DNA of 64,000 nucleotides from the NCBI RefSeq assembly GCF_011617465.1, contig NZ_CP050153.1:372001-436000 (forward strand), given 5' to 3'. Positions 16,098 to 24,906 of this stretch are shown one piece after another. A program made the position numbers and the translations under genes. How positions within the stretch are numbered: the stretch's first letter is position 1; each line of letters opens with the position of its first letter. Under the pieces are notes generated by a model that did no database searches, was not told the origin of the DNA, and saw only the letters and a list, made by a program, of their open reading frames with translations. The DNA comes from Brevibacterium pigmentatum. Its GTDB lineage: Bacteria; Actinomycetota; Actinomycetes; Actinomycetales; Brevibacteriaceae.

Positions 16098-18611
16098 TCA
16101 TCTCCTGATGCACTTGTTGTCGGGGTCGAACAGCGGCGTCGAATCGACCGACGCGACCGTGACGGGATAGAACTCCTCCATGTAGACGACCTGCAGTTGG
16201 TTGCCCAGCACCGCCTCGGCGGGTGGGAGGAACGCCATGAGCACATGCTTGCCCAGGCTCGGAGCCGACCCCGCCGAGGTGACATAGGCGGGGCGACCGT
16301 GCCCGTCGACCAGCGGTTGACCCTCGGCAGAGACGATGGGTTCCCCGCCGAGCATGTACCGCTTCTCCCCACTCGCACTCGTGTGGTCATCGACGGTGAG
16401 CGAGCACAGCACCGTCTTCGGCTCCTCCTCACGGTGACGCAGGTGCGCGGCCCTGCCGATGAAGTCCTGGGACTTCACCTTCGGCCGGCTCATCCCGACC
16501 TCGACGACGCTGCGTTCGGAATCGAGCTCGGCCCCGAACGCGCGGTAGCCCTTCTCGATCCGACCGGTGGTGCCGTAGACGCCGAGACCGACGGGGATCA
16601 GCCCATGCTCGTGGCCGGCTTCCATGAGCATGTCCCAGAGCTTCAGCCCCGACTCCATCGGCACGTAGAGCTCCCAACCGAGGTCGCCGACGTAGGAAAT
16701 GCGGGAGGCGAGCACTTCGAGCGAACCGATTTCGATCCTCCGCGCCGTCCCGAATCTGAACCCCTCGTGAGAGACAACCGCGCTGGTGAGCTCGCCGAGG
16801 ATGTCGCGGGCTCGCGGTCCCCACAACCCGATCGTCGTCCACGAACTCGTGAGATCGGCGATCTGCGCGCCCGTATCGGGCAGTCGGTCGGCGAACCATT
16901 TCAGATCGACCATTCCGTGGGCGGCGCCCGTGACGACGCGGAACCGGTTATGTGCCAGCCGCATGATCGTCAGATCCGAACGGAACCCGCCGTTCTCATC
17001 GAGGATCGGGGTGTAGACGACCCGACCGACGGCGACATCCATCTGCGCCAAGGCGATGGTCTGGACCGCGTCGAGGGCGGCGGGGCCGAACACGTCGAAG
17101 ATGACGAAGCTGGAGAGATCGACGAGTCCGGCACGGTGCCGCATCGCCAGGTGTTCGGCGTTGATGATCGGGGACCACCAGCGGGAATCCCATTCGGCAC
17201 TGCGGTCCATCACCGCGTCGCCGAACTCCTCGAGCAGACCGGCATTCGACTCGAACCACTGCGGCCGCTCCCACCCGCCGGCTTCGAAGAACACGGCTCC
17301 GAGATCGGCCTCACGCTGCCACATCGGCGACCGGCGGATGTCGCGATCGCTGCTCCACTGCTCGCCGGGATGGACGATCCCATAGGTCTTGTTGAAGGCT
17401 TCGGAGGTGCGCGCCTTCACATGGGCGCGGGTGCGCTGGTGGGAGTGGAAGCGAGCGATGTCGGCGCCTTGGATATCGATCTCCGGCAGTCCGTTCGTCA
17501 TCCACTCGGCCACCGCCCGACCGACTCCGGGCCCTTCCTTCACCCACACGGCCGCCGCCGACCACAAGCCCTTCACCTCGGGTGATTCGCCGAGGATGGG
17601 CGCCCCGTCCGGGGTCAGCGAGAGCAGACCGTTGATGGCGTAGCGGATCTCGACGTCCGGGTTCGACAGCACTTCGGGCATGAGTTCGACGGCCTGTTCG
17701 AGCTGCGGATCGAAGTCCTCGTCCGTGAACGGCATCTCCGTGGGGGAGAGCTTCGCCGCCTCGATCGAGGGGATCTCGTCGGGGTCGTGGAGGATCGGCC
17801 GGTGGGCATAGGAGCCGATCTCCATATCGGATCCGTGCTGACGTTCGTAGCAGAAGGTGTCCATGTCCCGCACGATCGGAAACGAGATCTCGCCGGGACG
17901 TTCGGTCAGCTGCGGGACGGGCCCGACGCTGATCATCTGGTGGACCGCCGGAGTCAGCGGAATCGCGGCACCGGCCATGGCAGCAATCCGCGGGGACCAC
18001 ACGCCGCAGGCGATGAGGACTCGGTTCGTCGCGATCTCGCCCTTCGTCGTGTGCACGGCCACGATCTGCCCGTCGTCGACATCGATGCCGGTCACCTCGG
18101 TGTTCGGCGAGACCGTGAGCGCTCCCTTGGCTTCGGCGGATTCGCGCATCATCGTGCCCGCCCGCACGGAGTCGACGACTCCGACGGTCGGTGTCCAGAA
18201 CGCGCCGAGGATGACCTCGGGATCGAGGAACGGCACCTTCTCGACCACCTCGGCGGGGGTGACGAGGGAGGATTCGATGCCCCACGCGCGGGCCGAAGCC
18301 ATGCGTCGCCGCAGCTCCTCCATGCGCTCTTCGGTGCGGGCGACCTCGAAGCCACCGGATTCGGTGAAGACGCCGAGTTCTTGGTACTGGCGCATGCTGT
18401 CGAGGGTGAGGTCGGCGATCTCACGCGAGTGATCGACGGGGAAGATGAAGTTCGAGGCGTGCCCGGTCGAACCGCCCGGGTTCGGCAGCGGACCCTTGTC
18501 GACCTGGACGATATCGGTCCACCCGAGCTCGGCGAGGTGATGGACGAGGCTGTTGCCGACGATGCCAGCTCCGACAACGACGACGCTGGCCTGGGCGGGG
18601 ACGGAAGCCAT
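16098..18611 (-). CDS. Dimethylglycine/sarcosine dehydrogenase-like FAD and GcvT-domain enzyme
   Basis: 837 residues. N-terminal FAD-dependent DAO domain (SVVVVGAGIVGNSLVHHL, 1-~380), a FAO_M linker domain, and C-terminal GcvT folate-binding domains (~430-837). The order matches Arthrobacter dimethylglycine oxidase. GGSTGHASNFIF holds the His that covalently binds FAD in that enzyme (GGSTSHAPG). It should oxidatively demethylate an N-methyl amino acid and pass the carbon to tetrahydrofolate, giving 5,10-methylene-THF. The etfBA genes directly downstream suggest electrons go to ETF rather than O2, a dehydrogenase. ATG 18611 has GAGAGGAG upstream. Dimethylglycine is the best guess; sarcosine or another N-methyl compound is possible. 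Confidence 0.85.
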   Translation of the reverse strand: MASVPAQASVVVVGAGIVGNSLVHHLAELGWTDIVQVDKGPLPNPGGSTGHASNFIFPVDHSREIADLTLDSMRQYQELGVFTESGGFEVARTEERMEELRRRMASARAWGIESSLVTPAEVVEKVPFLDPEVILGAFWTPTVGVVDSVRAGTMMRESAEAKGALTVSPNTEVTGIDVDDGQIVAVHTTKGEIATNRVLIACGVWSPRIAAMAGAAIPLTPAVHQMISVGPVPQLTERPGEISFPIVRDMDTFCYERQHGSDMEIGSYAHRPILHDPDEIPSIEAAKLSPTEMPFTDEDFDPQLEQAVELMPEVLSNPDVEIRYAINGLLSLTPDGAPILGESPEVKGLWSAAAVWVKEGPGVGRAVAEWMTNGLPEIDIQGADIARFHSHQRTRAHVKARTSEAFNKTYGIVHPGEQWSSDRDIRRSPMWQREADLGAVFFEAGGWERPQWFESNAGLLEEFGDAVMDRSAEWDSRWWSPIINAEHLAMRHRAGLVDLSSFVIFDVFGPAALDAVQTIALAQMDVAVGRVVYTPILDENGGFRSDLTIMRLAHNRFRVVTGAAHGMVDLKWFADRLPDTGAQIADLTSSWTTIGLWGPRARDILGELTSAVVSHEGFRFGTARRIEIGSLEVLASRISYVGDLGWELYVPMESGLKLWDMLMEAGHEHGLIPVGLGVYGTTGRIEKGYRAFGAELDSERSVVEVGMSRPKVKSQDFIGRAAHLRHREEEPKTVLCSLTVDDHTSASGEKRYMLGGEPIVSAEGQPLVDGHGRPAYVTSAGSAPSLGKHVLMAFLPPAEAVLGNQLQVVYMEEFYPVTVASVDSTPLFDPDNKCIRR

Positions 18612-18654
18612 GAGCAGGCTCCTCTCTGAAGGCATCTTCGCCTTCACCGGCATT

Positions 18655-18671
18655 GTTGCGAACTATGCAAC
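18655..18671 (-). promoter_or_regulatory. Putative operator over the -10 of the dehydrogenase-etf operon
   Basis: Inverted repeat GTTGC, 7 nt, GCAAC. On the reverse strand it overlaps a CATAGT -10-like hexamer about 50 nt before ATG 18611. The flanking IclR gene is a plausible regulator. Seen by eye only. Confidence 0.4.
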
Positions 18672-18849
18672 GATGCGCGCTATGTGGAACTGCGTACGAT
18701 GATCGTCCTCCGCCGAGGCGGGTGTGTCAAGAGGTTGTCTGCGCCGTCTTCGTCGGGTTGAGTGACCGTGTTGAGCGCGGCTTCAGGGGTGACCGGCGAG
18801 GCTGCCGTCAGCGCGTCCGTGCCGAGCTCGCGTGGTTCAGCGTTGTGAA

Positions 18850-19626
18850 TCAGTGTTCGTGCCAACCGAGGCGCGCGGAGATGTCGGCCGCAGCCTGAGT
18901 GAGCAGGTCTCTGGCAGACGTGACCTTGTCGGTGGTGAACCGGAAGCTCGGACCCGAAGCCGAGATCGAGGCGATGACGTCCCCGTCGGCATTGCGTACG
19001 GGAGCGGACACGGCGGTCAGCCCGACTTCGAGCTCATCGATGACGAGCGAGAATCCGGTGGCGGCCACCTCGGCGACCTGGGTGAGCAGCTGCGGGACCG
19101 AGGTCACCGTGTGCGGGGTGTAGCGGGTCAGCTTCGCGCCCAGAGTCTCGCGCATGCCTGACTCGCTCAGCGCGGAGAGCAGGACTTTGCCGTTGGAGGT
19201 CGCGTGCAGCGGAATGCGCTGCCCGACCCAGTTGTGGCTCTGCACCGAGGATGTCGACGAGGCCTGATCGAGGTAGAGGGCGGCGCCGTCGGAGAGGACG
19301 GCGACGTTGATCGTCTCACCGGTCGCCTCGGCGAGCATCTTGGTGATCGGGCGGGCCTCCTGAACGATGTCGAGGCGTGCCGTCGTCGCTCCAGCGAGGC
19401 GGAGGATGGACAGGCCCAACCGGTATCTGCCGCGGTGGTGGTCCTGTTCGACGAGTCCACGGGCCTCGAGGGTGGAGACGATGCGCGAAGCCGTCGACTT
19501 GTGCACCCCGAGCTCACCGGCGATCTCGGTGATCCCGGCGAGCCCGGTGCGGGCGATGATCTCGAGGATAGTCACGGCCCGATCTACCGATTGGACGCCG
19601 CCCGAGCCCACTTCGCTGTTGCTCAT
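18850..19626 (-). CDS. IclR-family transcriptional regulator A
   Basis: 258 residues. N-terminal winged HTH (QSVDRAVTILEIIARTG, then ITEIAGELGVHKSTASRIVSTLEARGLVEQD) and C-terminal effector domain (LPLHATSNGKVLL-like IPLHATSNGKVLLSAL, GFSLVIDELEVGLTAVSAPV). It likely senses a small organic acid or amine and controls the adjacent dehydrogenase-etf operon downstream on the same strand. A TACAGT -10 (19633-19638) ends 6 nt before ATG 19626, a leaderless start. Divergent from a second IclR gene. Confidence 0.9.
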   Translation of the reverse strand: MSNSEVGSGGVQSVDRAVTILEIIARTGLAGITEIAGELGVHKSTASRIVSTLEARGLVEQDHHRGRYRLGLSILRLAGATTARLDIVQEARPITKMLAEATGETINVAVLSDGAALYLDQASSTSSVQSHNWVGQRIPLHATSNGKVLLSALSESGMRETLGAKLTRYTPHTVTSVPQLLTQVAEVAATGFSLVIDELEVGLTAVSAPVRNADGDVIASISASGPSFRFTTDKVTSARDLLTQAAADISARLGWHEH

Positions 19627-19744
19627 TTCGAAACTGTAACTCACGACGCGCAACCCGGCCAGAGTCTGAGGGCGTGGGGTAGGGTGAGTGCGGTCGGAGG
19701 GCCTCGAATCCGCCGACCCCCTTTCCCCGACGGAGCTGAGCACG

Positions 19745-20494
19745 ATGAGCAATGGGACCCAGTCGATCGACCGGGCGGCAGAGATCCTGTCGTTGGTCGT
19801 GAGGTCCGACGAACCGATCTCCTACACCGAGGTGGTCGAAGAGACCGCATTGGCTCGGTCGACGGTCTCACGTCTGCTCTCCGCGCTCGAGCGCAATGGC
19901 CTGGTCGAACGCGACGGTGAGGGCCTCTACCGCGGCGGCTCGCTGTTCGCGACCTATGCCTCCCGCTTCGACCGGGTGGAGAATCTCGTCTCCGCAGCTG
20001 ATCCGACCCTGCAGCGCCTCAGCGAGGAGACCGGTGAGACCGTCAACCTCGCCATGCCGGGACCCAAGGGCGTCGTCCAGGTCGCTCAGGTCGATTCGAC
20101 CTTCGTCCTCGGCGCCACGAACTGGGCCGATGTCGAGGTGCCTCCGCACTGCTCGGCCCTGGGCAAGGTCATGTTCGCCTACGACGTGATCCCGTTGCCG
20201 ACGGGTCGACTCGAGCGCCGCACCGAGAAGACCCTGGGCTCACGCAAGGAACTCACCGACGACCTCGAGGCGGTGCGCGAGCGCGGATTCGCGATCGTCC
20301 ACGAAGAGTTCGAGATCGGCCTCGACGCTTTGGCGGCACCAGTGTTCGGCATCGAGGGAGACGTCGTGGCCGCCGTGGGCATCTCCGGGCCGACGATGCG
20401 CATCGCCGCACACCATGACCGCCTCGGCGAGCTGCTCGTCGACGAAGCCGGCCTGCTCTCGCGCACCCTCAAGCGCAAGGTCACCCACCGGTAG
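19745..20494 (+). CDS. IclR-family transcriptional regulator B
   Basis: 249 residues from ATG 19745 (GGAG ~10 nt upstream). HTH: QSIDRAAEILSLVVRSDEPISYTEVVEETALARSTVSRLLSALERNGLVERD. Effector domain: NWADVEVPPHCSALGKVMFAY and GFAIVHEEFEIGLDALAAPVFG. It is a clear paralogue of regulator A but distinct. It points toward, and is convergent with, the MetF-like gene, so it may govern the metF-like/demethylase divergent promoter at 21.55 kb, which has IclR-like palindromes. Confidence 0.88.
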   Translation: MSNGTQSIDRAAEILSLVVRSDEPISYTEVVEETALARSTVSRLLSALERNGLVERDGEGLYRGGSLFATYASRFDRVENLVSAADPTLQRLSEETGETVNLAMPGPKGVVQVAQVDSTFVLGATNWADVEVPPHCSALGKVMFAYDVIPLPTGRLERRTEKTLGSRKELTDDLEAVRERGFAIVHEEFEIGLDALAAPVFGIEGDVVAAVGISGPTMRIAAHHDRLGELLVDEAGLLSRTLKRKVTHR

Positions 20495-20608
20495 ACGAGC
20501 CGAAGATAGGTCGTATTCGGATACTTTTCGGCGCTGAAAGTATCCGATAGTGACCTGGATTCGTGTGGCCGTGTCCGATGGTGACCTATTTTTGAGTGCG
20601 GTCGCCTC

Positions 20609-21469
20609 TCACCACGCGGTCGAGACCTCTTCGGCACCGCCGAGGGCCGCGAGCTGCTTGCGGCGCCAGACCTCGGTGTCCTTGATCTGATTGAACGTAT
20701 AGATGTGCAGACCGGCTACGCCCATGTCCTGGTCGTCGAGGACCGGGCCGATCTTGTCGAGGAACTTCCGCGGGTTGTATCCGCCGGGCTTGGCCATCCG
20801 CGTGAACGTCGCCGTGTTCTTCCGCAGGAACCGCGTGGACTCTCCCACCCCGATCTTCGTCGCGACCCGGGCGAGCTTGGCCAACTCCACCTTCCCGGCA
20901 ATGCCGAGGACCAACGGCAGTTCGACGCCCCGTGCGCGAACCCTGGGCACCCAGGACGCGATGACGGACGGATCGAAGCACAGGTTCGAGACCAGGTGTG
21001 TGGCGTAGTCACGCTTGTCCCACATCGCCTGGATCGTCACATCATCGGGGATGATCGGGTGCGATTCCGGATAGGCGCTGACGCCGATGTGTTGGAACGG
21101 TGCGGCCATGGATGAGAGATCGACGAGGAGGTCGTGCGCACCGGCGTACCCGCCGGCCGGGGGAGTGGCGTCCCCCGCGGGGACGAAGATCCGGTCCACA
21201 GCCGCCTCGGCGAGGCGATCGACGATCTCTGTGAGCTCGGGTCTGCCATGGATCATCCGCGCCGCGAGATGGGGCACGGCCCGGAACCCCAGGGCCTGGA
21301 GCTGCTCGGCCGTGGACAGGGTCGCCTCGAGGGTCAGCCCCGTCGACGCAGTCACCGTGATCTCGCGGCCGGGCGCCACGTACTCCTCGATGCGTTCGAC
21401 GATTCCGGCCGTGGGCAGAACCTCGTAGCGGGCGGTGGTCAGGAGCGCGCGCAGCGTTGCCTGTGACAT
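20609..21469 (-). CDS. Methylenetetrahydrofolate reductase-like (MetF family) protein
   Basis: 286 residues, with the TIM-barrel pattern of MetF: ITVTASTGLTLEATLSTAEQLQALGFRAVPHLAARMIHG, DRIFVPAGDATPPAGGYAGAHDLL, IGVSAYPESHPIIPDD and LVSNLCFDPSVIASWVPRVRARGVELPLVLGIAG. It should interconvert 5-methyl-THF and 5,10-methylene-THF. Facing a DmdA-like demethylase, it would work in the oxidative direction to clear methyl-THF, as MetF homologues do in O-demethylation and DMSP pathways. ATG 21469 has AAGGAG. The genome presumably has another MetF for methionine synthesis. Confidence 0.82.
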   Translation of the reverse strand: MSQATLRALLTTARYEVLPTAGIVERIEEYVAPGREITVTASTGLTLEATLSTAEQLQALGFRAVPHLAARMIHGRPELTEIVDRLAEAAVDRIFVPAGDATPPAGGYAGAHDLLVDLSSMAAPFQHIGVSAYPESHPIIPDDVTIQAMWDKRDYATHLVSNLCFDPSVIASWVPRVRARGVELPLVLGIAGKVELAKLARVATKIGVGESTRFLRKNTATFTRMAKPGGYNPRKFLDKIGPVLDDQDMGVAGLHIYTFNQIKDTEVWRRKQLAALGGAEEVSTAW

Positions 21470-21550
21470 CCTCGTCTCCTTCTCGGAGGTCGATTCATGA
21501 AACTCGCATCCGCGAGTCCCTTGCGTCCCGGTGTCCTCGATCCTACACTC

Positions 21551-21587
21551 ATTGTACCCATGATATGGGAATTGAGTTCCATAATAT
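21551..21587. promoter_or_regulatory. Divergent promoter with two overlapping palindromes
   Basis: An unusually AT-rich stretch between the MetF-like and demethylase genes. A TACAAT -10 for the reverse gene lies at 21551-21556 and a TAATAT -10-like hexamer for the forward gene at 21582-21587. Between them are CCCAT-GAT-ATGGG (21557-21569) and ATGG..GGAA-TTGAG-TTCC..AT (21565-21582). GGAA/TTCC arms are typical of IclR boxes. Confidence 0.5.
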
Positions 21588-21613
21588 AAAACTGTGCGAG
21601 CAGGGGGAACACC

Positions 21614-22918
21614 ATGCACAACAACGTCCCCACAGTGGACCAAAGCGACAGACAAGTCCCGATCAACCTACGCCAGTCCGGCCCGACCCCGGTCGAAATG
21701 CTCATCGACACCCGTGTCCGCAAGTCCCCTTACTGGGAACTGTCCATGCAGCAGGGATGCTGGCGGGCGTCGATCTACAACCGGATGTACCACCCGCGTG
21801 GCTACATCCCCCGCGACGAGGGCGGGATGATGGCCGAGTACCAGTCCCTCGTCAACGATGTGACCCTGTGGAACGTCGCCGTCGAACGGCAGATCCAGGT
21901 CAAGGGTCCCGACGCCGAAGCGTTCGTCAACTTCGTCATCACCCGTGACGCAACGAAGATCCCCGTGATGCGCGCCCGCTACGTCATCCTGTGCAACGAA
22001 GCCGGCGGCATCCTCAACGATCCGATCCTGCTGCGGGTCGGCATCGACGAGTTCTGGTTCAGCCTCTCCGACACCGACCTCATGCTCTGGCTGCAGGGGG
22101 TCAACGTCGGCGGCCGGTTCGACGTCACGATCGGCGAGATCGACGTCGCCCCCGTCCAGGTGCAGGGGCCGAAGTCCGTCGACGTCATCGCCGATCTCGT
22201 CGGAGAGGAAGGACGCACACTGCCGAGCTACGGACTCATGGAAGCCCAGGTCGGCGGCCGCGACGTCATCATCTCCCAGACCGGATTCACCGGTGAGAAG
22301 GGCTACGAGATCTACCTCAGGGATGCGACGAAGTACGCCGAGGATATGTGGAACGCCGTGCTGGAAGCCGGTGCGCACTACAACCTCAAGGTCGTCGCTC
22401 CCAGCCACCACCGCAGGATCGCAGCCGGCATCCTCTCGTGGGGTCAGGACATGGACTTCGAGACGCTCCCGTTCCAGGTCAACCTGTCCTACCAGGTGCC
22501 GCGTAAGAAGGAAGCCGACTATATCGGCAAGGCCAGGCTCGAGGAGGTGCGTGGGCTGATCGAGGCCGGCACTCCGCCGTATCGCACGCAGCTGGTGGGT
22601 CTGCTGGTCGGCGGGAAGCCGATCACGGACTATGCCCCGGACTTCTGGCTCGTCTCCGCCACGGCCGATGGTGAGGCGGTCGGGTACGTGACCTCACCGT
22701 GGTATTCGCCGGAACTCGAAGCGAACATCGCTATGGCTCACGTGCCGGTCTCAGGAACCGAGCTCGGCACCGAGTACTGGGTGCATCTGCCGGAACCGTT
22801 CGCCGATACTCCCGGAGTCCCGGTGCGCGCCGAGGTGGTCGAGATGCCGTTCCGCCCGAGTGTGAACCCCAACCAGCGTGAGCGTCTGAAGATGCGCGGA
22901 CTCGACGCCGCCGTCTGA
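21614..22918 (+). CDS. DmdA/GcvT-family tetrahydrofolate-dependent demethylase
   Basis: 434 residues. The GcvT fold is clear. Several blocks look like DmdA, the DMSP demethylase: LWNVAVERQIQVKGPDA, GGILNDPILLRV, EFWFSLSDTDLMLWLQG, GRFDVTIGEIDVAPVQVQGP and GYEIYLRD. It probably moves a methyl group from a sulfonium, quaternary amine or methoxy substrate to THF, forming 5-methyl-THF for the divergent MetF-like enzyme. It is ~60 residues longer than DmdA, with an N-terminal extension. ATG 21614 has AGGGGG upstream. Alternatives are LigM/DesA-type O-demethylases or an N-demethylase for betaine-like compounds, which the nearby dimethylglycine-type enzyme would favour. Confidence 0.78.
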   Translation: MHNNVPTVDQSDRQVPINLRQSGPTPVEMLIDTRVRKSPYWELSMQQGCWRASIYNRMYHPRGYIPRDEGGMMAEYQSLVNDVTLWNVAVERQIQVKGPDAEAFVNFVITRDATKIPVMRARYVILCNEAGGILNDPILLRVGIDEFWFSLSDTDLMLWLQGVNVGGRFDVTIGEIDVAPVQVQGPKSVDVIADLVGEEGRTLPSYGLMEAQVGGRDVIISQTGFTGEKGYEIYLRDATKYAEDMWNAVLEAGAHYNLKVVAPSHHRRIAAGILSWGQDMDFETLPFQVNLSYQVPRKKEADYIGKARLEEVRGLIEAGTPPYRTQLVGLLVGGKPITDYAPDFWLVSATADGEAVGYVTSPWYSPELEANIAMAHVPVSGTELGTEYWVHLPEPFADTPGVPVRAEVVEMPFRPSVNPNQRERLKMRGLDAAV

Positions 22919-23280
22919 GTCGACTCCCGCTCCTTAAGACCGAGCGCGGTCGCCGTTGCGCAAAGCCGGCGGCCGCGTTCGCATGGCAAGAGACGTACGC
23001 GCGGTCGGCGCGTTTGGTCGCCCGCGAGTGTTCGGGCGCAGCTCGGTCCGCAGAGCGTCGGCATCACGCACCGCAAGTGCCGAATCCTCCCGCTGGCAAT
23101 GCCGGCACCCCTCACCCTTAGTGGCACCTCCTACATATAGCGAAGCACCCCTCACTCTCAGTGGCTCACCACCCCGTTGCAAAGGGGTGATGTGTCGCTG
23201 AAGGTGAGGGGTGCGAGCACTGGTGCGGTGTGCAGCTAACGGTGCGGAGTGCCGCTAGCGGTGAGGGATAGCTCCCGCGA
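22919..23280. other. Gene-free stretch with a repeat cluster
   Basis: 362 nt between convergent genes. No ORF is convincing. It carries five related ~20-bp units (see the repeat entry) and a CACCCC/GGGGTG hairpin at 23170-23189 that could be the bidirectional terminator. Confidence 0.6.
23105..23269. repeat. Cluster of five GCACCCCTCACC-type units
   Basis: Two forward units (23105-23125, 23145-23165) and three reverse units (23196-23214, 23232-23252, 23251-23269) share the pattern GCACCCCTCACC followed by TTAGTGGC-like sequence, with base changes. Opposed orientations give palindromic potential around 23170-23189. Confidence 0.7.
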
Positions 23281-24735
23281 TCACTTGCCGCGGAGGGCCT
23301 TGACCTTTGCGAGGAGTTCGGTCTCGGCGTTCGGGCCGGCCTTGACGCCGCGCGGCAGCCGGAACATGAACACGACGCCGATGATCAGCCACACACCGAA
23401 CATCGCCCACGACTGCCACGCGAGCTGGGCAGAGAACGGGGTGATCGGCAGGTAGAGGACGAACAGGATGAGCGTGAGCACGGCCGAGATGACACCGATG
23501 GTGAAACCGGAGTTGCCCTGGCCGCCGATGCGCAGCGGACGGTCCATCGCCGGTTCGCGCTTGCGCAGGACCAGGAACGCGACGCTGACGAGGAAGTAGG
23601 CGATGACGATCGCCGGCGAACCTGCGTCGACGATCCATCCCAAGGCCGCCGAACCGAGGAACGGTGCCAGGGCGGAGAGCGCTCCGATGAAGAGGATCGA
23701 GTTGACCGGGGTGCGGTAGCGCGGGTGCAGTTTGCCGAACCAGGCGGGGATCATTCCGGCCGTAGCCATCGCCCACATGAGGCGGGACGAGCCCATGAGG
23801 AAGGCGTTCCACGAAGTGATGATTCCGGCCAGACCGCCAGCGATGACGAGCTTGCCCCAGAACGCGGAATTGAACATGGCTGCCAGTGCGTCCGCGGTGA
23901 CGAGATCGTGCGCGGCCAGTTCAGACGCGGGCATGGCCAGCGACGTCATCCAGATGATGATGACGTAGAAGGCGATAGCCATGAACACCGAGGCGACGAC
24001 GACTTTGCCGATCTTCTTCGGCGGCAGGTTGATCTCCTCAGCGGACTGCGGGATGACGTCGAAGCCGACGAAGAGGAACGGCACGACCGCGACGACGGCG
24101 ATGAAACCTGAACCTCCGCCGGTGAACAGCGGCTCGGCGTTGGCGGCTTCTCCGCCGACCAGTCCGCCGGCCAGGAGCATGAGGGCGACGATGATGAGGA
24201 AGGAGACGACGAAGGTCTGGACGAGGGACGCGACCTTGACACCGCGGATGTTGATCCAGGAGATGATGATCGCGGTGACCGTGCCGACGAGCGCCCAGGT
24301 GAGATACACATCGAAGTCGGCGATCGTCCACAGTTTGACGAACTCGAGGTTCGGGAAGAGGTAGAGAGCGGTCTTCGGCACGGCGACGGCTTCGAACATG
24401 ACGACGCTGATGTAGCCGCCGGTGATCGCCCACGAACCGAAGAGGGACACCTGTGGCCCCATTGCCCGGATGAGGTAGTTGTGCTCACCGCCGGCATGCG
24501 GCATGGCTGCGACGAGTTCGGAGTACACGGTTCCGACGAAGCACATGATGATGCCGCCGACGACGAAGGCGAGGATGGCGCCCATGGTGCCGGCGCCGGA
24601 CAGCCACTCACCGGTGAGCACGACCCAGCCGAAGCCGATCATGGCGCCGAAGCCGATGAAGAGGGCATCGATCGAGCCGAGGGCTTTGACGAAGCCGTGG
24701 TCTCGATCTGTCGTTGTTGACTGCGATTGACTCAT
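23281..24735 (-). CDS. APC-superfamily amino acid/amine permease
   Basis: 484 residues, about twelve membrane helices. APC features: FVKALGSIDALFIGFGAMIGFGWVVLTGEW in helix 1, HAGGEHNYLIRAMGP, and FLFVGFDVIPQSAEEINLPPKKIGK in helix 6 and the following loop. ATG 24735 has GAGGAA; an upstream in-frame start at 24750 lacks an RBS. It is convergent with the demethylase gene. Its position suggests uptake of an amino acid or amine substrate used by the region, but substrate specificity cannot be read. Confidence 0.88.
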   Translation of the reverse strand: MSQSQSTTTDRDHGFVKALGSIDALFIGFGAMIGFGWVVLTGEWLSGAGTMGAILAFVVGGIIMCFVGTVYSELVAAMPHAGGEHNYLIRAMGPQVSLFGSWAITGGYISVVMFEAVAVPKTALYLFPNLEFVKLWTIADFDVYLTWALVGTVTAIIISWINIRGVKVASLVQTFVVSFLIIVALMLLAGGLVGGEAANAEPLFTGGGSGFIAVVAVVPFLFVGFDVIPQSAEEINLPPKKIGKVVVASVFMAIAFYVIIIWMTSLAMPASELAAHDLVTADALAAMFNSAFWGKLVIAGGLAGIITSWNAFLMGSSRLMWAMATAGMIPAWFGKLHPRYRTPVNSILFIGALSALAPFLGSAALGWIVDAGSPAIVIAYFLVSVAFLVLRKREPAMDRPLRIGGQGNSGFTIGVISAVLTLILFVLYLPITPFSAQLAWQSWAMFGVWLIIGVVFMFRLPRGVKAGPNAETELLAKVKALRGK

Positions 24736-24906
24736 GGGGTTCCTCGACACTTCAGTGTGGATGGACTGTACAGGTGCTGGACCGCGCCGCGGGCAGGAGA
24801 CTGATCGCGGCTGTTCCGATAAGGCAGAGTAGCAGGATTCTGACCGTTACCGGTGAGTTGACTGCATACGGGTTCATCCCGGGTCAGTGGTGCTACATTT
24901 CGTCTG

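Noticed and set aside
23105-23269. CRISPR-like array
   Set aside because: Units are diverged, in both orientations and without regular unique spacers; no cas genes in the window.
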